Source of the DNA: Pneumocystis sp. 'macacae'
Taxonomy: Eukaryota > Ascomycota > Pneumocystomycetes > Pneumocystales > Pneumocystaceae
Assembly: GCA_018127085.1 (NCBI GenBank)
Contig: CM030724.1
Location: 186,001 to 250,000 of the forward strand
Reading direction: 5' to 3'
Length of the DNA stretch: 64,000 nucleotides
Below the pieces are notes generated by a model. That model saw only the letters and a list, made by a program, of their open reading frames with translations, was not told the origin of the DNA and ran no database searches. A program made the position numbers and the translations under genes. Below, piece after piece: positions 60,423 through 64,000 of this stretch. Each line of letters begins with the position of its first letter. Position 1 is the stretch's first letter.

Positions 60423-61182
60423 ATGTTTGGTAGGAGTATCTATTATTTATTTTTTAGAAAATATAATTATATAAATCAAAAATTATTTTTTTTTAACTCA
60501 AAATCAAGAAAAAATTCAGACATAAATGAATCTACTGAAGATATTATAGATGTTTGGAAATTAAGTAATACTATTAATAATGTGATTTTTTATTTGAAAA
60601 AAGAATCAGAATCTCTTAAAATGGGTCGTTCTAACCCATCTTTGCTTCATAATATAGAAGTCTCCGTTTCTAAGGGAAAAAAGGCTTTTCTTAAGGATTT
60701 GGCGCATGTGTCTATTAAAAATAATAGATCAATGATTATGACAATTTATGATAGTGACGTTTTAAATAATTTTTTGTTTTTTTTTTTTTTTGATTAATAT
60801 GAAATAGAACGTTAAATATTTGATTTCAGCAGTCCGTTCCTTATCATATGGATTTAATCCTGTTGTTCATCCATCTAATCCTCTTCAATATGTTATACCA
60901 TTGCCTCCACCAACGAAGGAAAGTCAGAAAAAACTATTAGAACAAATATCAGAGTTAAAGGAAAATACAGGAATAGCTATACGAAATATAAGGACAATGA
61001 ATATGAAACGCCTTAAAAAAGCCAAACAATCTGGAGAATTAACAGAAGATGAGACTAGATCTAAAGAAAAAAATATTGCAAAAATTATCAATCAAGCAAA
61101 TCAAGAAATCGAAAAAATAATTGAGAATACAAAAAAGAGTATTTTAGAAAATAAAATGACTATTAATGTTCACTCATTATAA
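60423..61182 (+). CDS. RRF1: Mitochondrial ribosome recycling factor
   Basis: Splits post-termination mitochondrial ribosomes. The first ATG is 60423 (MFGRSIYYLFFRKYNYINQK), a basic presequence. Exons 60423-60758 and 60808-61182 join across a 49-nt intron containing a long T run. The splice gives IYDSDNVKYLISAVRSLSYG, which matches the RRF pattern where a helix leads into NPVVHPSNPLQYVIPLPPPT. Then come KESQKKLLEQISELKENTGI, AIRNIRTMNMKRLKKAKQSG and ELTEDETRSKEKNIAKIINQ, the three-helix bundle with the conserved Arg-Asn-Ile-Arg. An alternative acceptor at the TTTCAG near 60830 gives a worse match. About 236 residues. It is convergent with the next - strand gene, 77 bases apart. Confidence 0.87.
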
Positions 61183-61259
61183 ACATTATTATTACAAAAA
61201 CAACCGTTATATTAGAAAATGTAGCTCTAAATCAATTGATTTATGTATATCATTTCTAA

Positions 61260-62162
61260 TTACATACATATAGATCTTTTGCGTTCAATTATTTCACTTA
61301 TAGTTTTAAGCATTCCCTTTTTTTGATTTAGTTTTATTGATGGATTCTTATATATGTATTGTTTAGCATAAAAAGTTAAATCATTCATACTAAAAGTACT
61401 CCAGAAATCGGGATTGTTTTCTGCTTTTTCGTTTGTTTCTTGTTTATTATTTAATATTAGATTTTCTGATTTTAAATTACGAATTATATTACTTGAAAAT
61501 TCAAGCCAGATAGGCATATATGGTTTTAAATCATTTATGGAAACAAGAGATGGCTTCCATGGAACTAATGTCCGCTCAATATATTTCTTAATAATAGCTT
61601 CTGTAAATGGTTTTTCTTGATTTTCTATTTCATAAGCATGAATACTTCTGTTAAGTTTATTTATATGTGTTGTCTTGACATCTTTGTTCTTTAATTGTCC
61701 TTTTCGTATCTTTTGTGTCGAGTTTTTCTGTGTTATATTGTATTTATCATGGTTTATATATCTTTCTGATATTTTTATCACCTGTTCTTTTTTCTTTTCT
61801 TGAATTTTTAATTCTGAAAAAACATTCTTTATATTTTCTTTTATAAGAGACTTGATAGAATTCGTTCTTAACGCTAGTTTTTTCATTTTGTGATTTAATT
61901 TTGGTTCTATATATGATAAAACATTTGGTTCAGGTGATTTTAATTGTGTATTTGTTGTTTTTCTCCTTAATCGCTGTAGTAAAGGACTTTTTCTATGTAA
62001 ATTTAAATCAGAAGCTTTAAAATCTTTTTTTTCTATCCTATTTAAACACTTTTCCTCCACATTTCGAGTAAGTTTTGCTATAGACAAAATTTCTGCTGTA
62101 TGTGTTGAAGCATTTCGTACTCCTTTCAAACTTTTAGATAAAACCAAGCAACTAAATATCAT
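61260..62162 (-). CDS. Hypothetical Lys-rich protein, possibly mitochondrial
   Basis: Not recognised. A single exon of 300 residues from the ATG at 62162 (MIFSCLVLSKSLKGVRNAST). The N-terminus is basic, without acids in the first 20 residues, and could be a mitochondrial presequence. The middle is Lys/Asn-rich and weakly structured. A C-terminal block looks conserved: TLVPWKPSLVSINDLKPYMP, IWLEFSSNIIRNL, then DFWSTFSMNDLTFYAKQYIY, ending SEIIERKRSICM. There is no known motif. The open frame of this length in such an AT-rich region supports a real gene. Confidence 0.5.
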   Translation of the reverse strand: MIFSCLVLSKSLKGVRNASTHTAEILSIAKLTRNVEEKCLNRIEKKDFKASDLNLHRKSPLLQRLRRKTTNTQLKSPEPNVLSYIEPKLNHKMKKLALRTNSIKSLIKENIKNVFSELKIQEKKKEQVIKISERYINHDKYNITQKNSTQKIRKGQLKNKDVKTTHINKLNRSIHAYEIENQEKPFTEAIIKKYIERTLVPWKPSLVSINDLKPYMPIWLEFSSNIIRNLKSENLILNNKQETNEKAENNPDFWSTFSMNDLTFYAKQYIYKNPSIKLNQKKGMLKTISEIIERKRSICM

Positions 62163-62480
62163 TTATTTTAATTTTATATTTAGTTTAATATTAATTTTTA
62201 TTTAATTTTAAGTTAATTTTTCTTTTTAACTTGATTTTTTTTAGTTCTATTAAACTTCAAGATTTTAAATTAAAATTAACGTTTTTCTAATATTTTTAAA
62301 TATTTTAATATCAAGTAAGAAATAATAGAAATATACGCATATAAATATTGAAATAGTTTACTAATATGCTAAAACTTTTTTAAGTTTTTTTTTGGTAAAT
62401 ATTTGACTATTTTTCAAATACAAAAATAATATTGTTGATTGATTGTGATTCTATTAAAAACTACTAAATTATCTTGAAAA
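62163..62480. promoter_or_regulatory. Divergent AT-rich intergenic region
   Basis: 318 bases, almost entirely A and T, between two divergent starts. No motif recognised. Confidence 0.3.
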
Positions 62481-63020
62481 ATGAGTAATCTAAAGTATGT
62501 AAACGTTTTATTAATTATATATCTTCTTTTTTAACTTTAAATTGCTAATATTGATGAATTAGCATGTTATCTGAAGATCCAATCAAAGATGAAGTAGATC
62601 CTATAATGTTAATAAAATAAATTTTATAATATTTCTAATTAAATGTAGAGAGTCGAAAAAATCCTCAAATCTCTTAGATGTATTTCCAAAGTTCGATATG
62701 GATATTATAACAGCAGCATATATGTCAACAATGGAGGTCATTAATGAAGAAGAAGATGTATTATTTACAGAATATAAAGAGCTTTGTCAGGAACTTCAAT
62801 CATGGATACGTAGTAGAATTGTGTATGATCATCTTATGACACGGAAACGGTGAATTGCAATGTTTTTCGGGGAAAAAAGCTGATATAGAGGACATTTAGT
62901 ATACGCTTGAGTCTTGACTGGGTAGTTGCTAAAGAAGAGGAGCTTGAGAGGACGCGTAAAGAGATATTGGGTTGTATGGAAGCTGTTAAAAAGGCCCTTG
63001 GACTTTTATTTTCTACATAA
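62481..63020 (+). CDS. Hypothetical 129-residue helical protein, four exons
   Basis: Not recognised. Four exons, 62481-62494, 62563-62607, 62649-62849 and 62891-63020, total 390 nt with all phases compatible (strong donors GTATGT and GTGAAT; the last intron has GCTGAT before its AG). The product begins MSNLNMLSEDPIKDEVDPII, continues FPKFDMDIITAAYMSTMEVI, LFTEYKELCQELQSWIRSRI, and ends VAKEEELERTRKEILGCMEA VKKALGLLFST. It is predicted mostly alpha-helical, with a coiled-coil-like end, like many small complex subunits (kinetochore or DASH-type subunits come to mind, without evidence). Alternative starts at 62564 give a shorter protein. Confidence 0.5.
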
Positions 63021-63717
63021 ACTAAGTTAGAAACATGATTTTGTTTGCAACGATATCTGTTTTTTAATGCTACTCTTCCAATTATTACAATGCTTAGTCT
63101 TCGTTTTTTTTTTTGTGTTATTTTACTCATAAAAACAGATGAATTAGTTCATATGAATGAAAAATTTTAAATATTTTATATGTTTATGGTCAACAGAATT
63201 ACATAAAAGTTTACTAAAAACATTTAATACCTATTAATATTCATATATATATATAACTGCAGATATACATCAGGAGATAACATATATATTTACTTATTAT
63301 TTGCATCTATTCATTTGCAATTTAGATTTATTCTTTTAGCATTTAAACGTATCTTTTTTCATATTTATATTAATTATTTTTACACTTTATTTTTAGCTTT
63401 TTTATATTTTTAAATTCTATTAAAGAATGGTTTTATGAAAACACTAGAATATTATAAATATCAACATATTTTTTGATAATATATAGTTATTATGTATCAT
63501 TCATTTATTATCCTTATATTTCATTTTTTTGTCTTCCGTTTTATTAACTTATCGGTTTAAAAAAAGGCATTCAAAATATTTAAAGAAATGAGCAATTTTT
63601 CTATTATTAAACTTATCTAGGTTAAATTGAAAGATAATAATAGTATTTTAATATATTTAATATAGGGATTTATGTATTTAATTTCTTTTGATTAAAAATT
63701 GATAAAATTGCTAAAAA
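63021..63717. other. Intergenic, extremely AT-rich
   Basis: 697 bases with no recognisable gene, RNA or repeat beyond TATATA and poly-T tracts. Confidence 0.4.
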
Positions 63718-64000
63718 ATGGGGAATAATGTTTCTAATTTAAATAAAAACGACAATTTTAAACAGGAGGAAGATGTACTTTGCTTTAAAACTAGCTTCTG
63801 TTGTCAGAAAGTTGATTCTGGCTTCTAGAAGTCGTTTTCACCGGTTTTTTTTCCTAAAAATAATCACCGACCGACTCGTGAATGTTATTCAGATAGATCA
63901 TCTATTCAGACGGTTGTTCGTTATTTATATAGTAATCAAGATGAATTCAGTATGTTCTGACTATTATTGCTATATAAGTATTATTATATTTATTTTTAAA
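63718..64000 (+). CDS. Start of an unidentified gene (cut by window end)
   Basis: The ATG at 63718 opens MGNNVSNLNKNDNFKQEED, a Gly2 start typical of N-myristoylated proteins. The open frame would stop at about 63828, but an intron from the GTACTT after EED to the TTCTAG at about 63829 joins it to KSFSPVFFPKNNHRPTRECY and SDRSSIQTVVRYLYSNQDEF. Another donor, GTATGTTCTGAC, appears at about 63951. Too little is present for a family call. Myristoylated fungal proteins that begin similarly include Ppz phosphatases and Vac8, but there is no positive evidence for either. Confidence 0.4.

Overview
The window looks like nuclear DNA of an ascomycete fungus of the Pneumocystis type (subphylum Taphrinomycotina). 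This is inferred from a very AT-rich background, genes packed head-to-head and tail-to-tail, nearly every gene broken by many introns of about 40-50 nt, and products closest to fission-yeast proteins (Seb1, Dsc4, Fml1, Cdc27, Cwf4/Clf1, Scm3). I cannot name the species. I see no rRNA, tRNA, CRISPR array, transposon or Msg-type surface gene.

Layout. 1-2478 (-): decapping-scaffold WD40 protein Edc4/Pdc1, cut by the window edge. 4580-7324 (+): O-mannosyltransferase Pmt2. 7837-9792 (+): aspartyl aminopeptidase. 10174-13209 (-): Seb1/Nrd1-type termination factor with one 603-nt intron. 13312-15673 (-): PAK kinase. 16147-16812 (+): pyridoxamine-phosphate oxidase. 16855-20292 (-): large PPR protein. 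20603-22073 (+): phosphomevalonate kinase. 22571-24204 (-): DNA polymerase delta subunit Cdc27.

24413-28570 is a sharply different GC-rich island with four housekeeping genes: dim1 (-), deoxyhypusine hydroxylase (+), Pol I subunit rpa12 (-) and eIF4A (+). None of these can be read without removing introns of 30-48 nt (one of 96 nt). dim1 contains a 6-nt microexon. The + strand is C-rich from dim1 through rpa12 whatever the gene direction, and turns G-rich at the rpa12/eIF4A promoter near 27.06 kb. Telomere-like CCCTAA motifs lie in both divergent promoters.

28810-31517 (+): FANCM-family helicase. 31645-32213 (+): unknown. 32664-33303 (-): Dsc4-like. 33672-34963 (+): clamp-loader subunit (yeast Rfc2/human RFC4). 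35503-38093 (+): splicing factor Clf1. 38254-40285 (-): calnexin. 40621-41855 (-): PP2A methylesterase. 42358-42746 (-): Vma21. 42892-46454 (+): Fun30 remodeller. 46677-47732 (+): Scm3-like CENP-A chaperone. 47899-49496 (+): NDUFAF7-like methyltransferase. 49709-50802 (-): TFIIS. 50959-51954 (-): capping protein beta. 52141-57121 (-): Cft1/CPSF160. 57419-57922 (-): Pop8-like. 58074-60102 (+): LMBR1-type membrane protein. 60423-61182 (+): mitochondrial ribosome recycling factor. 61260-62162 (-) and 62481-63020 (+): unknown. 63718-end (+): start of an unknown gene.

The genes are single-copy housekeeping functions, with no operon-like or accessory cassette. The strongest unexplained signals are the GC island with its strand-skew switch, the dim1 microexon and the long Seb1 intron. 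Gene ends are given as full spans including introns; splice sites were assigned by eye from GT/GC...AG boundaries plus family alignment from memory.
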